Part shown: positions 16,508 through 25,418 of the stretch, in pieces
Numbering within the stretch: the first letter of the stretch is position 1
How the letters are laid out: the number at the start of each line of letters is the position of its first letter
DNA from: JAOUGY01 sp963825585
Lineage (GTDB): Bacteria; Actinomycetota; Acidimicrobiia; Spongiisociales; ZC4RG35
Direction of reading: 5' to 3'
DNA: 64,000 nucleotides
Assembly: GCA_963825585.1 (NCBI GenBank)
Contig: CAWGTX010000004.1
Coordinates: 1 to 64,000 of the forward strand
The notes under the pieces: generated by a model
What the model saw: only the letters and a program-made list of their open reading frames with translations
The model's database searches: none
Told to the model about the DNA's origin: nothing
Translations under genes and position numbers: made by a program

Positions 16508-18760
16508 GTGTCGCCGCTCCGGGCCGACAGGACCCTCGATATGTGGCGTCGTGTCAATCCAACCCTGTCCATCGTCGTGGCCTTCGTCGTGCTGGCCGTG
16601 GTGGGTCGCGGATCGGTCGAGGCGATGGACGCGATCGTCGGCTTTTCTCCGGCCGCCGGATTCGTTGCGGCGACTCTCGGGATCCACTGGGAGCGGCGAC
16701 GTCGTCTGCTGTCGCTGTTCGCAGTGCTCGGAGCGGGCGTTGCGCTCGCGTTCGGCGCCCCACCGCTGGCCGTGGCCGCACTCGTTGCAGGAGCGTTCAT
16801 CGAGGTGGTGGTGGCCGTGTGCCTGCTGCGTCGGTATTCCGATCCGTTGGGTCGACCGGAGACCGCCGCATGGTGGGCAAGGTGGGCGGGGGCAGCGGGC
16901 CTCGGCGCGCTGCTCGGAAGCCTTCCGATGGTGTTGGCGGTTGCTGTGCTGGGCGACTTCGATCTGATCGAAACGCTGCTCTCATGGACGTTCGGTCACG
17001 GCGGCGCCATGCTCATCGTCGCTCCCGGCGTGTGGGCGGGTATCCGTTGGCAGCGCACCGGCGGCACCAAGCACCCTGGGGACGTTCGCCAACTCGCAGT
17101 GGCGTTCGGGGTCGTGTCGGTCGCGTCGCTGGTCGGCGGTGGCCTCGCCTTCTTGGTGAAGTCACCCGTACCGCTGGTGCTCCCGGTGCTGGCGCTCGGG
17201 TGGCTGGCGATGACGGCCGGGCACCGGGTCACTGTGATGGCGTCGTCATCCGTCGCCAGCGTCATCCTTCTCGCCGTTCCGTGGTGGAAACAGATACACC
17301 CTGTGTCCACGATCTCGGCCACGGTGCTGATCGTGCTCGGCCATGCCGCCGCCTCCGCGCTGGCGATCGAATCCTCCGCCCGGTGGCACGCAAGAGCGCT
17401 CCTCGCCGGGGTGGTCGACATTGCCAGCGAGGCCGTGGTGATCGTCGACGCCGATGGAAGGGTGATGACGGGCAACCCCGTTGCCCGTCAGATGTTCGGT
17501 GATCCGCTGGAGGGCCGGGTCATCTCGAGCCTGCTGCCCGGGTTGAGTCCCGACTGGACGGTCAACAGGCCATCGGGTCGAACGTTGGACGGCCGTACCG
17601 CCGACGGTCACCGGTTCTCGGTCGAGGTCACGGCAGGGCCGGTCGACACTCCAGGGCGCCCGATGATGGCACTCGTGTGTCGGGATATGACAGAGATCCG
17701 GGCGGCCGCGGCAGCCATCCGGCGGTCCGCCGAGATCATCGATGCCACACCCGACCTGGTGGGATGGACCGATGGCGCTGGTGCGCTGCTGTTCTTGAAC
17801 AAGGCGGGCAGGGCCATGATGGGTGCGGCCGAGGACGAGGTCATCGATTCGTGGGCGGCGGCAGGTCTGCTGACTCGGGAGGCGATCGACGGCGCCACCT
17901 CCCACGGCACATGGCACGGGGAGACCGAGCTTCTGCTCCGCAACGACATTCGCCTTCCCGTGGCCCAGACCGTGATCGCCCATCACTCCGAAGATGGCGC
18001 AGTGCGCTATTACTCGATCATCGCCCGAGACATCTCGGAACGCTACGAGCTCGAGATCATGAAGGACGAGTTCGTCGCCAATGTCACCCACGAGCTGCGA
18101 AGCCCGCTGACCGGCGTGATCGGCTATCTGGAGCTGTTGCGGTCCGGTGCCTTCGGTGAGGTGAACGACGAAATGGGAGAGGCCCTGGCCGATGTCGACA
18201 CCGCCTCCCACCAGATGCTCGAGCTGATCAACGATCTCCTCGACCTGTGGAGGGCCGAGGGCCGCGCCGCCTCCGACATGGTCGACCTACACCTGGGCGA
18301 AGTGGTGGAGGCAGCAGTACGGACCGTCCGGCCGGTGGCGGCAGGAAAGCGCATCTCGCTGACGTTCGACACCGACGAGTTGGCGACGATGGGCGACCGT
18401 CGTCAGTTGGAGCGGGCCTTCCTCAACGTGATCTCCAACGCCGTGAAGTTCACCCCCGCCGGTGGATCGGTTTCTGTCACGGTCCGGGCCGTGGATGGCC
18501 GGGCCGAGGTCCGGGTTGCGGACTCGGGAGTCGGTATCCCGGCTGCCGAGGTGGAGGCGGTGTTCCAGCGTTTCTACCGGGCGTCCACCGCCGAGGAGGC
18601 ATCGATCCCGGGTACTGGGTTGGGGCTGCCACTGGTGCGAGAGGTGTTCCGCGCCCACGGCGGTGATGCCGTCATCGAGTCGGTGGTCGGCGAGGGGACC
18701 ACCTTCATCCTCGACCTTCCCATCCTCATCCGCACCGGTCGTCTCGTCCCGATCCGCTGA
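16508..18760 (+). CDS. Membrane-bound hybrid PAS sensor histidine kinase
   Basis: 750 aa from GTG 16508. About eight hydrophobic segments fill residues 15-300 and resemble a MASE1-type sensor. Two PAS domains follow (about 305-400, ASEAVVIVDADGRVMTGN; about 415-530, DATPDLVGWTDGAG). HisKA carries the phospho-acceptor in FVANVTHELRSPLTGVIGY. HATPase_c has N-box NVISNAVKFTP, G1 VADSGVGIP and G2 GTGLGLPLV. It autophosphorylates and passes phosphate to a response regulator, but none is adjacent, so this is an orphan kinase. The stimulus is unknown. Confidence 0.9.
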   Translation: MSPLRADRTLDMWRRVNPTLSIVVAFVVLAVVGRGSVEAMDAIVGFSPAAGFVAATLGIHWERRRRLLSLFAVLGAGVALAFGAPPLAVAALVAGAFIEVVVAVCLLRRYSDPLGRPETAAWWARWAGAAGLGALLGSLPMVLAVAVLGDFDLIETLLSWTFGHGGAMLIVAPGVWAGIRWQRTGGTKHPGDVRQLAVAFGVVSVASLVGGGLAFLVKSPVPLVLPVLALGWLAMTAGHRVTVMASSSVASVILLAVPWWKQIHPVSTISATVLIVLGHAAASALAIESSARWHARALLAGVVDIASEAVVIVDADGRVMTGNPVARQMFGDPLEGRVISSLLPGLSPDWTVNRPSGRTLDGRTADGHRFSVEVTAGPVDTPGRPMMALVCRDMTEIRAAAAAIRRSAEIIDATPDLVGWTDGAGALLFLNKAGRAMMGAAEDEVIDSWAAAGLLTREAIDGATSHGTWHGETELLLRNDIRLPVAQTVIAHHSEDGAVRYYSIIARDISERYELEIMKDEFVANVTHELRSPLTGVIGYLELLRSGAFGEVNDEMGEALADVDTASHQMLELINDLLDLWRAEGRAASDMVDLHLGEVVEAAVRTVRPVAAGKRISLTFDTDELATMGDRRQLERAFLNVISNAVKFTPAGGSVSVTVRAVDGRAEVRVADSGVGIPAAEVEAVFQRFYRASTAEEASIPGTGLGLPLVREVFRAHGGDAVIESVVGEGTTFILDLPILIRTGRLVPIR

Positions 18761-18800
18761 GCGGCCCGATTCTGTCGGTGCCCGCCGGTATGTTGTCCGG

Positions 18801-19466
18801 ATGGCACGTCGTTACGGTTCTGCGGGGAGCGGTCCGGGTCACATCGCTCGCTCGTGGAGGATCAAACAGGTCGGCGCTCTCGCCGTGGCCGTCTCTGCCG
18901 TCGCGGCGGTCTCCTGGGACCTGCCTGTCCAGGTCGCCGTGGTGGCCATCGGCTTCGCCGCCATCCTGTGGTCCGTGGGTGAGGGTCGGGTCAACCGGGC
19001 GCGAGCGGGGGAGTCGGCTGAGGTCGAAGTGGGCCGACAGCTGCGCGGCTTCGGTACGTTGGTATTCGGCTGGCAGCCACCGGGGGTCAGGTTCGATGTG
19101 GACGTGGTGGTGCTGGAGCCGTGCCTGGCCGCGGTCGAGGTCAAACGCGCCGAAGGTCGGGTCAGACGGCGATCCGATGGCGCCGTACTGGTGGGTGGGG
19201 CGCCCATCCCGGGCGATCCGCTCCGTCAAGCCGTGCGCGGGGCGGCATTCGTCCGGCAGATGGCCGATACCGACGAATTGGTCGGTGCCGTCCTGTGCAT
19301 CACCGGGATGAAGCAGCGGCCCCGGGTCATGGAGTGGTCAGGCACGTCGGTCACCGTGTGCTCCGCCCGCCACCTGCGCACGGTGTTGCGCCGGGTCCGC
19401 CCGCGTACGTCGCGACGTGATGCAAGGGATCTGGCCCGGTCCTTCGCTGGCTCGCGACGGCAATGA
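18801..19466 (+). CDS. NERD-like membrane protein
   Basis: 221 aa from ATG 18801. Two adjacent hydrophobic segments cover about residues 20-60 (VGALAVAVSAVAAVSW; VAVVAIGFAAILWSV). The remainder resembles a NERD-type nuclease fold: AGESAEVEVGRQLRGFG, then VRFDVDVVVLEPCLAAVEVKRAEG with the D...E-x-K core. It is probably anchored with the nuclease-like domain in the cytosol. The family role is unproven. Confidence 0.65.
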   Translation: MARRYGSAGSGPGHIARSWRIKQVGALAVAVSAVAAVSWDLPVQVAVVAIGFAAILWSVGEGRVNRARAGESAEVEVGRQLRGFGTLVFGWQPPGVRFDVDVVVLEPCLAAVEVKRAEGRVRRRSDGAVLVGGAPIPGDPLRQAVRGAAFVRQMADTDELVGAVLCITGMKQRPRVMEWSGTSVTVCSARHLRTVLRRVRPRTSRRDARDLARSFAGSRRQ

Positions 19467-19503
19467 GGTCGAGCGGATAGGTATGGCTGACCGGACCCGT
19501 CAG

Positions 19504-19587
19504 GGATCGTCAACAAGTCAACAGGTCGACAAGTCAACTGGCCAAGCCCACGATTCCGGTCCTGTTGACCTGTAGACCCGTTGACCG
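19504..19587. repeat. Facing octamer arrays (GTCAACAG / CTGTTGAC)
   Basis: Left arm 19508-19540 has four octamers of the type AAGTCAAC/AGGTCGAC; right arm 19560-19586 has three reverse-complement octamers (CTGTTGAC, CTGTAGAC, CCGTTGAC). They could form an imperfect hairpin in the space between the NERD-like gene and the small membrane protein. Same word as at 59521 and 63882. Confidence 0.75.
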
Positions 19588-19737
19588 CTCCGGCGAGAGG
19601 ACCTGTGCTGGTCGTTCCCCCATTGCGACCTCAATGACTCCGATCCCCGTTTTTCCTCGGTATGCTTCAGGTGCTGGCACCGATTCCGGGCGGACGGGTT
19701 ACACGAATATGGAGATCCCGACCGTGAAGAGCATTTC

Positions 19738-19887
19738 GTGAAAAAGATCCTCACCTGGGGCACCATTGCGCTGCTCCTTTATCTCGTCGTCCAAGACCCG
19801 CAGTCTGCGACTCGGCTCGTCTCGGGCACGATCGACCTGCTGGGCCGTATCGCCGAAGGCGCCACCGCCATCGTCAACGGCGTGTGA
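19738..19887 (+). CDS. Small single-helix membrane protein (49 aa)
   Basis: A GTG at 19738 opens a frame reading VKKILTWGTIALLLYLVV, one membrane helix after two lysines, then an amphipathic DLLGRIAEGATAIVNGV tail ending at 19885-19887. The next gene starts 3 nt later. A 10-codon ATG frame (19709-19741, MEIPTVKSIS) ends over this start and could couple its translation. The family is not recognised. Its position right before the PH-domain membrane protein suggests a partner of that protein. Confidence 0.6.
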   Translation: MKKILTWGTIALLLYLVVQDPQSATRLVSGTIDLLGRIAEGATAIVNGV

Positions 19888-19890
19888 CCG

Positions 19891-20535
19891 ATGGGCTGGA
19901 AGCCCGCCGATAGCGAACAGTCGTATCTCTCGTTCAACGAGCAGATCGTCATCTCGGCGCGTCTGCACCCGATCACCGCGGTGCTGCCCTTTGCCCGCAC
20001 CCTCACCATCGGGGCAGCGGTCTGGCTGGCGCTGTCCGGGCTGCTCGGATGGTGGGTGATCCCGGTGGCGCTTGTATTGGTGTCGTGGATCCGCAAGGAG
20101 GGGTATGCCGGCACGCTGGGTTTTTTCGGCACGGCCGTCGTGGTCGGACTCCTCGGTGCGGGTCTCTACTTCAACTTCGAAGGCGGCGAGCGTCTCTCGT
20201 TGGTGCTGATCGCCGTCATTCTCGTCGCCATCAAGGGTGTCGTCGATTACGTCTTCACTCGGCTCTATCTGACCGACAAGCGCATCCTGCTTCGCTCGGG
20301 CATCCTCACCGAACGTCGTTCCACCCTGCCGCTGCGGGCCCTCACCGACATGAGGTACGACCAGACGATCCCGGGCCGGGTGTTCGACTACGGCCACTTC
20401 TTCGTCGAGTCCGCCGGTCAGAACCAGGCGTTGTCGACGCTGCGTTTCGTGGACAATCCCATCAAGTTCTACCGCATCGCCATGGAACTGGCCCTCGGTG
20501 GCACCCTTCCGCCCGAAGAGCTGATCCAGCCGTAG
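19891..20535 (+). CDS. Membrane protein with bacterial PH domain (bPH2/YdbS-like)
   Basis: 214 aa. Four hydrophobic stretches occupy about residues 30-120. The C-terminal bPH domain is typical: LYLTDKRILLRSGILTERRST, LPLRALTDMRYDQ, DYGHFFVESAGQNQALS. Proteins of this class sit in the cytoplasmic membrane; their ligand is unknown. It ends one base before the convergent collapsed ABC permease. Confidence 0.8.
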   Translation: MGWKPADSEQSYLSFNEQIVISARLHPITAVLPFARTLTIGAAVWLALSGLLGWWVIPVALVLVSWIRKEGYAGTLGFFGTAVVVGLLGAGLYFNFEGGERLSLVLIAVILVAIKGVVDYVFTRLYLTDKRILLRSGILTERRSTLPLRALTDMRYDQTIPGRVFDYGHFFVESAGQNQALSTLRFVDNPIKFYRIAMELALGGTLPPEELIQP

Positions 20536-20536
20536 C

Positions 20537-20953
20537 TCAGGCCGGACGACGGACCGGGCGCACCGCCTTCGATCGAACGACGATCCAGGTGACGGCGAAC
20601 ACCACGAGTGGCATGCCAAGAGAGACTACGGCGAGCTCCGGCCACGGGACTCCGGTACCCGGGCCAGTGCCGGCTCCCAGGTCGAGCCAGAAGATCGCGA
20701 TCAACCCGACCGCTCCCGACATCAGCCCCGCGGTCAGCGACACCGCTCCCTGCGCCGACGCCAGATAGTGCCGTCGAAAGCGCGGGGAGGCACCGACCGC
20801 CACCGCCCGGGCGACCTCGTCATCGGCGTCGATGCGTATCAGCGAGCCGATGAGGGCGGCGACCAGCACCACCACCATCGACGAAGCGGCGAGCGCAGCC
20901 CATCGGACTGCATCTCCTCCGCGGATCACGATGCTCGCAATCAGATTTCCCCC
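20537..20953 (-). pseudogene. ABC-exporter permease remnant (C-terminal FtsX-like part)
   Basis: The frame contains only the last membrane part of an FtsX/MacB-type permease: WAALAASSMVVVLVAALIG, LASAQGAVSLTAGLMSG and LAVVSLGMPLVVFAVTWIV. No start codon or N-terminal and periplasmic regions are present. At about 20945 it runs straight into the remains of an ATPase gene in another frame, so the two were joined by a deletion removing the ATPase 3' part and the permease 5' part. Confidence 0.75.
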
Positions 20954-21228
20954 AGGAGGAAGCGTGCCCGGCGCCGCATGGCGGCCGACTCCTTGGGGGT
21001 CAACCCGCCCAGATGCATCCCACGCACGGTCACGGTGCCGGTGGTCGGTTCGTCGAGTCCGCCGGCGAGGTTCAAGAGGGTCGACTTGCCCGACCCCGAG
21101 CGGCCCATGATCGCCACCAGTTCTCCGCGGGCGACGTCGAGGTCGATGTCGAACAGTGCGTCGACACGGGCTGCACCGGCGCCATAGGTCTTGCCCGCCT
21201 GGCGCAGGCTGAGGACGATCTCCTTCAT
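20941..21228 (-). pseudogene. ABC-exporter ATPase truncated after Walker A
   Basis: 95 codons from ATG 21228, overlapping the PadR stop by 4 nt (ATGA). LSLRQAGKTYGAGAARVDAL and VAIMGRSGSGKSTLLNLAGG (Walker A) are intact, followed by GGLTPKESAAMRRRARFL. The Q-loop, signature motif, Walker B and H-loop are missing, and translation stops at once (LGEI, stop). An intact LolD/MacB-type ATPase has about 230 aa. This is a deletion fusion with the permease remnant or a collapsed assembly. Confidence 0.8.
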
Positions 21229-21794
21229 CTGGTCCCTCCGGTGATGCGATTCGGATGTGTTGCGGTCTTGCGGGTGGGTGGCGGGCCGGCGACTCCGACC
21301 CGCTCCTCGGTGAGCGCCAGCCAGCGGAGCTCGGCCTCGGCCTGGTACACGAGTCGATCGAGGTGCAGCAACCACGCCAGGTCATCTCCGTCTGCATCGG
21401 CCTTGAGGCGGGTGTAGTCCTGGAGTGCCTGCATGGTGGCCGTCCGCTGGTGGTCGATGACCTCCGAGATACGTACGGTCGGCGAGGCGAGGGCGAGGAG
21501 CAGCTTCATCGACACCTCGTCGCGCGTCACCACCGTCCGGGCGATCGGCTCGTTGAACCAGGTGGTGGCGACGTGGGCGCCGGTCACCGTCCTGCGGTAG
21601 AACCGGCGCCCCTCGTCGTCCGCACCGAGCCCCTCCACCAGTCCGTCGCGTTCCAGCCTCTGAAGCGTGGTGTACACCTGTCCGATGTTGAGCGGCCACG
21701 CATCTCTGGTGGCCGCGTCGAACTCGGTCTTCAGCTGGTACCCGTGTTTCTCCTCGTCTCCGAGGAGGGCCAGGAGCCCCTCGCGCACCCCCAT
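21225..21794 (-). CDS. PadR-family transcriptional regulator
   Basis: 189 aa from ATG 21794, chosen because MGVREGLLALLGDEEKHGYQ is the usual PadR start. The winged helix continues with WPLNIGQVYTTLQRLERDGLV, and the C-terminal Vir_act_alpha_C-like helical domain contains the dimerisation helices (DYTRLKADADGDDLAWLLHLDRL). PadR repressors commonly control an adjacent exporter and release DNA on drug binding. Its exporter is collapsed, so it may now regulate only itself. A clear palindrome lies upstream (21850-21879). Confidence 0.88.
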   Translation of the reverse strand: MGVREGLLALLGDEEKHGYQLKTEFDAATRDAWPLNIGQVYTTLQRLERDGLVEGLGADDEGRRFYRRTVTGAHVATTWFNEPIARTVVTRDEVSMKLLLALASPTVRISEVIDHQRTATMQALQDYTRLKADADGDDLAWLLHLDRLVYQAEAELRWLALTEERVGVAGPPPTRKTATHPNRITGGTR

Positions 21795-21849
21795 GTGCAC
21801 TCCTTCCGGATCGGTTCTCGGTCTGCCCCTCCGCTTGCTTTGTCGTCGA

Positions 21850-21879
21850 GGCATACTGAGTATGCATACCAAGTATGCC
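21850..21879. promoter_or_regulatory. Probable PadR operator
   Basis: GGCATACT and AGTATGCC form a perfect 8-bp inverted repeat separated by 14 nt, and the spacer itself holds a further AGTATGCATAC half-site. It lies 55 nt upstream of the padR start. Position and symmetry fit autorepression; that PadR binds here is inferred. Confidence 0.65.
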
Positions 21880-21959
21880 TTCCGTCAAGTCAGGTCCTGG
21901 GAGGCACCGCCGGACGGAAGGCGGTAGCGTCGGAACGGATCGATCAGAAAGGTTTCGTC

Positions 21960-22367
21960 ATGGCTTCGCTCGAAGAGTTCTGCACCATCTCGGCCTCGAT
22001 GACGCCACGCATGCTCGGCAACATGCCGGGCGGCACCCGCATCGATTTCCCCTTCGAGGGCAGCGCCACCAGCCCGCACTGGGAGGGCGAACGTCCGGTG
22101 CGCGGCGTCGACTACGTGACGGTCCGCAGTGACGGAAACATGGCACTCGACATCCGCGCCACCATCGGCGAAAAGCGGGAGACCGTGGCCTACCAGGGGC
22201 GTGGAGTCAGCCTCGTGAAGAGTCCAACCGAGGCCCTGCCACAAGAGCTCATCACCTTCGAGACGGGCAACGAGGATCTGGCGTGGCTCAACACGGTGGT
22301 GGGCGTCGGCATCGGCGGTGGGGAAGGTGGCGGACTCTCCGTCACCGTCTACGTCGTTCGCCCATGA
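21960..22367 (+). CDS. DUF3237 family protein
   Basis: 135 aa from ATG 21960, preceded by AGAAAGG. IDFPFEGSATSPHWEGERPVRGVDYVTVRSDG and LDIRATIGEKRETVAYQGRG match the conserved core of the DUF3237 (UPF0311) single-domain beta-barrel family; the end is VTVYVVRP. Function unknown. It is divergent from padR, and the palindrome at 21850 lies in the shared promoter region, so PadR control is possible. Confidence 0.75.
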   Translation: MASLEEFCTISASMTPRMLGNMPGGTRIDFPFEGSATSPHWEGERPVRGVDYVTVRSDGNMALDIRATIGEKRETVAYQGRGVSLVKSPTEALPQELITFETGNEDLAWLNTVVGVGIGGGEGGGLSVTVYVVRP

Positions 22368-22439
22368 TCGTTTGAGGGTGAAGGCGGCCGGCAGACGCAG
22401 GCCGGGAACACCGGTGCGACCCGCTACGTTCTCTTCGAC

Positions 22440-23015
22440 ATGGACGCGCTCGGACTGATCGCCGGAAGCGGCTGGGCCTCGGGGCTCAACCTCTACGCAG
22501 TGACCTTGATCCTCGGGATGGCGGGTCGATTCGGTTGGGCCGACATTCCCGAGGTGCTCACACGTACGGACGTGCTGGTGGTGGCTGCGGTGCTCTTCTT
22601 CGTCGAGTTCGCCGCCGACAAGATCCCGTACCTCGACAACGTGTGGGACGCCATCCACACGGTCGTGCGGCCGCTCGGTGCCGCCGCGCTCGGGTATGTG
22701 ATCGCCGGGGAGTCCGGCAGCATCGGTGAAGCGGTGGGCGCCATCGTATCGGGGGCGCTCGCCTTCAGCGCCCATTCGGCCAAGGCCACCACCAGGGCCG
22801 TCGCGAACACCTCTCCCGAACCCGTGTCCAACCTGACTCTGTCGGTGTTCGAGGACATCGCCGCCTCGGGTCTCACCATCCTCGCCATCGTGTTCCCGGT
22901 GGCTGCGTTGGTGGTCGCCGTGTTGTTTGCGATCGGGTCGGTCTGGCTGGTCGTGAAGTTCTGGGGGGCTCTACGCCGGATGCTGCGACGGCGCCGGGTG
23001 GTCACCAACGCGTGA
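22440..23015 (+). CDS. DUF4126 integral membrane protein
   Basis: 191 aa. Begins LGLIAGSGWASGLNLYAVTL, the DUF4126 signature. Helices follow at about residues 40-60, 75-95, 100-120 and 140-175. A lysine/arginine-rich tail (LRRMLRRRRVV) faces the cytosol. Function unknown. It overlaps the next start by 4 nt (GTGA), which implies translational coupling with the phosphotransferase. Confidence 0.8.
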   Translation: MDALGLIAGSGWASGLNLYAVTLILGMAGRFGWADIPEVLTRTDVLVVAAVLFFVEFAADKIPYLDNVWDAIHTVVRPLGAAALGYVIAGESGSIGEAVGAIVSGALAFSAHSAKATTRAVANTSPEPVSNLTLSVFEDIAASGLTILAIVFPVAALVVAVLFAIGSVWLVVKFWGALRRMLRRRRVVTNA

Positions 23016-24007
23016 CCCCCTTCGACCGACTCACCGAGGCGGGGAAGGCGCGTCGGCTGCGGACACTGGCGACCTCGGCCCTGCTGCATTACGAGCTCAA
23101 CGTCGTGCGCGTGTCCCTGCTGGCGCAGGAGACGAACACGTTGTTCCGGATCGACCTCGAAGGCGGATCGAAACTCGCGATGAGGGTGGCCGACCCGGAC
23201 GGGAACACTGGCTCCAACATGGAGGTCGAGGTCGACTGGCTGGAGAAGCTCCACCAGTCGGGGCTCCCGGTTCCGCAGCCGGTCAGAGCGTTGGACGGTC
23301 GTGCCGTCGTCCGGTCGGGTTCGCCCGGAGTACCCGGGGAGCGGGACTGTGTCCTCTTCGGATGGGTGCCGGGAAAGCCGCTCGGTGGTGGCGCCACCGC
23401 CGCCGACTACGCGAAACTCGGCGAGCTGTCGGCCCGTCTGCACAAGTCGACCGAGCAGACGACGCCACCACCCTCGGTCCGCCACTGGGACAGGGTGTTC
23501 TACTACCCCCCGGAACTCGACCCGGTGGTGGTCGGGCTGGAACGCTACGCCCATCTCTTCACTCCTCGCCGACGTGAAATCATCGACCGGGTGATCGGAA
23601 TCAGCGAGCCGGCTCTCTCGCGTCTGCACGCTGGGTCGGGCCAGCTCGTGCACGGCGACCTCCACCCCTGGAACGTCCATCGTCACCGTGGCGAACTGTG
23701 GGCGCTCGACTTCGAGGACGCGATGGTGGCTTCGCCGATCCAGGACATCGCCATCTCTCTGTTCTACAACCGCGACCGGCCTGATCACCCCGAACTGGTG
23801 GCAGCGTTCCGGGCCGGTTACGAGATCCTCCGGGCGTGGCCCGACGAGGAGCCGAGCATCATTCCGACCGTGATGGTCGCCAGGACGGTGATGTTCATGA
23901 ACTACGTGGCCCACGGTACCGAGGACGCCGAGCCGTTCCTCGAACGAGCCACGAGACGACTGGAGGCGTTCTTGGGTGCCCCCGGTGTCATCCCGCTGAT
24001 GCTGTGA
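23012..24007 (+). CDS. Aminoglycoside-phosphotransferase-like kinase (SrkA/stress-response kinase type)
   Basis: 331 aa from GTG 23012. ETNTLFRIDLEGGSKLAMRVAD resembles the glycine-poor N-lobe of APH-fold kinases. The catalytic Brenner motif is LVHGDLHPWNVH and the metal-binding Asp is in LWALDFEDAM. These are the key residues of the APH family and all are present. The overall shape resembles SrkA-type Ser/Thr kinases more than drug-modifying enzymes. It overlaps the convergent histidine kinase by 20 bp. Confidence 0.85.
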   Translation: MTPFDRLTEAGKARRLRTLATSALLHYELNVVRVSLLAQETNTLFRIDLEGGSKLAMRVADPDGNTGSNMEVEVDWLEKLHQSGLPVPQPVRALDGRAVVRSGSPGVPGERDCVLFGWVPGKPLGGGATAADYAKLGELSARLHKSTEQTTPPPSVRHWDRVFYYPPELDPVVVGLERYAHLFTPRRREIIDRVIGISEPALSRLHAGSGQLVHGDLHPWNVHRHRGELWALDFEDAMVASPIQDIAISLFYNRDRPDHPELVAAFRAGYEILRAWPDEEPSIIPTVMVARTVMFMNYVAHGTEDAEPFLERATRRLEAFLGAPGVIPLML

Positions 24008-25340
24008 TCCGGGTCGTGACTGCCTGAGCCAGGGGTATGTCGAGCACGAAGAGCGTGAACCCGTTGAGTCGCTGGTGGGTGAGCCCACACCCCATCTGGT
24101 TGGCGAGCTGCTTGGCGACCCCTAGCCCCAACCCGAGCGAGCCAGTGACCAGACTGTCACGAGCCGAGTGCACGTACGGCTGGAACACGTTGTCGACCAG
24201 CTCGACCGGAACTCCGCCGCCGTCATCGGCCACCACGATGCGGTAGTGGCCATCGTTCGGACCGGCCTTGATCGCCACCGACGGGCCACCATGGCGGACG
24301 GCATTCGAAACGAGATTGGTGAGGATGTGTCGGAGTCGGAGCCGGTCGACGACCACCAGCGCCGGAACCAGCGACGTCTGTACGTCGACGGTTTGGGCCT
24401 GGGCGACCGCTTCGATGTCGGAGGTGGGGTCGATCGGGCGTTGATGGATCTCGACTTGGCCGTCCTCGAGGCGAGCCATCACGAGCAGGTCGTCGATCAT
24501 CCGTGTCAGCTCACCCGCCTGGTTCTGGATCGTCGCCAGTCCTTCTGCGCGGAGCTGGGCGTCGTCGGGCGAGGCGATCAGCGAATTGGCATAGCCCACG
24601 ATTCCGGTGAGCGGGGTGCGCAGCTCGTGACTGATGCCGGCGATCAGATCGTCGCGGGCGCGGAGAAGGGCGATGTTCTTGTCGATCTCCGCCTGCAACG
24701 ACACGCGCTCCTCCCGACGCCGGGAACTCATCCACAGGGTTATGATCGCCAGTGCGGGAACGATGAGTGCGACGAGCAGACTCGAGGCGAAGGCAGCATC
24801 ACCTGCTTCTTCCCGTTCGGCGTGGATGCGAGCTTCCGCTGCCACCCCGGCTGCAGCTGCAACCTCTTCTGCGGTCATCAGGCTCGGGATGGCGGTGCTC
24901 AGGGCGAGTTCGTTCGCCAGCCCGGTGGCCTTCGAGGAGTCGGCTTCGATCAATGCCGTCAGCACGTCCTCGGTGGCATCGACGGCGGAGCGTGCCGCTT
25001 CGCTGTGGTCCGAAGCGCCCAGGAGTGTGTCGAGTCGAGCCGACTCGGACTCCAGCGTCACGAGGTTCGACCGGACCACCCCGATGGCGGTGTCGACGTC
25101 GTCGACGACTTCGACCCCGGCCTGTTCACCGGAGGCGAGGACGATGGTCAGACCCAGGTTCGTGCGGATCCCCGAGGCCACCGACGCCACCCGCTCGGCG
25201 GCGGTGAACACTGTGCCATCGGCGGCGATCCGTTGCGCCTGCAGTCGATCGGAGAACACCGAGGCGGCAACCGTTGACATAGCGGTGATGGCCACCACGA
25301 GCAGTGCGGGGGCGTACTGCCCCAGTTTCCCTCTCTCCAT
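23988..25340 (-). CDS. Membrane sensor histidine kinase
   Basis: 450 aa. The first helix is ALLVVAITAMSTVAASVF (about residues 12-30). A mostly helical extracytoplasmic sensor covers 31-195, the second helix is LLVALIVPALAIITLWM, then comes a short coiled coil. HisKA: LIAGISHELRTPLTGIVGY. HATPase: HILTNLVSNAVRHGG, VADDGGGVP and GLGLGVAKQL. No response regulator is adjacent. The sensor resembles four-helix-bundle ligand domains, with unknown ligand. Confidence 0.88.
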   Translation of the reverse strand: MERGKLGQYAPALLVVAITAMSTVAASVFSDRLQAQRIAADGTVFTAAERVASVASGIRTNLGLTIVLASGEQAGVEVVDDVDTAIGVVRSNLVTLESESARLDTLLGASDHSEAARSAVDATEDVLTALIEADSSKATGLANELALSTAIPSLMTAEEVAAAAGVAAEARIHAEREEAGDAAFASSLLVALIVPALAIITLWMSSRRREERVSLQAEIDKNIALLRARDDLIAGISHELRTPLTGIVGYANSLIASPDDAQLRAEGLATIQNQAGELTRMIDDLLVMARLEDGQVEIHQRPIDPTSDIEAVAQAQTVDVQTSLVPALVVVDRLRLRHILTNLVSNAVRHGGPSVAIKAGPNDGHYRIVVADDGGGVPVELVDNVFQPYVHSARDSLVTGSLGLGLGVAKQLANQMGCGLTHQRLNGFTLFVLDIPLAQAVTTRITASAG

Positions 25341-25418
25341 GCATCGTGTTGTCGGTAGATTCGCACCCCTCCTTGATGACTCTCAAGCACCCCCCGTCAC
25401 CTGCCGAAGACTCGTGTC

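Noticed and set aside
21226..21228. The longer ATPase start at 21375
   Set aside because: The upstream extension lies inside the PadR coding region in another frame; the ATG at 21228 gives the standard ATPase N-terminus and an ATGA overlap.
22493..24088. Minus-strand open frame of 531 codons opposite DUF4126 and the phosphotransferase
   Set aside because: No recognisable motifs; both plus-strand genes are strongly supported and translationally coupled.
24037..25277. Long plus-strand frames opposite the histidine kinase
   Set aside because: They are mirror frames of the kinase with no motifs.
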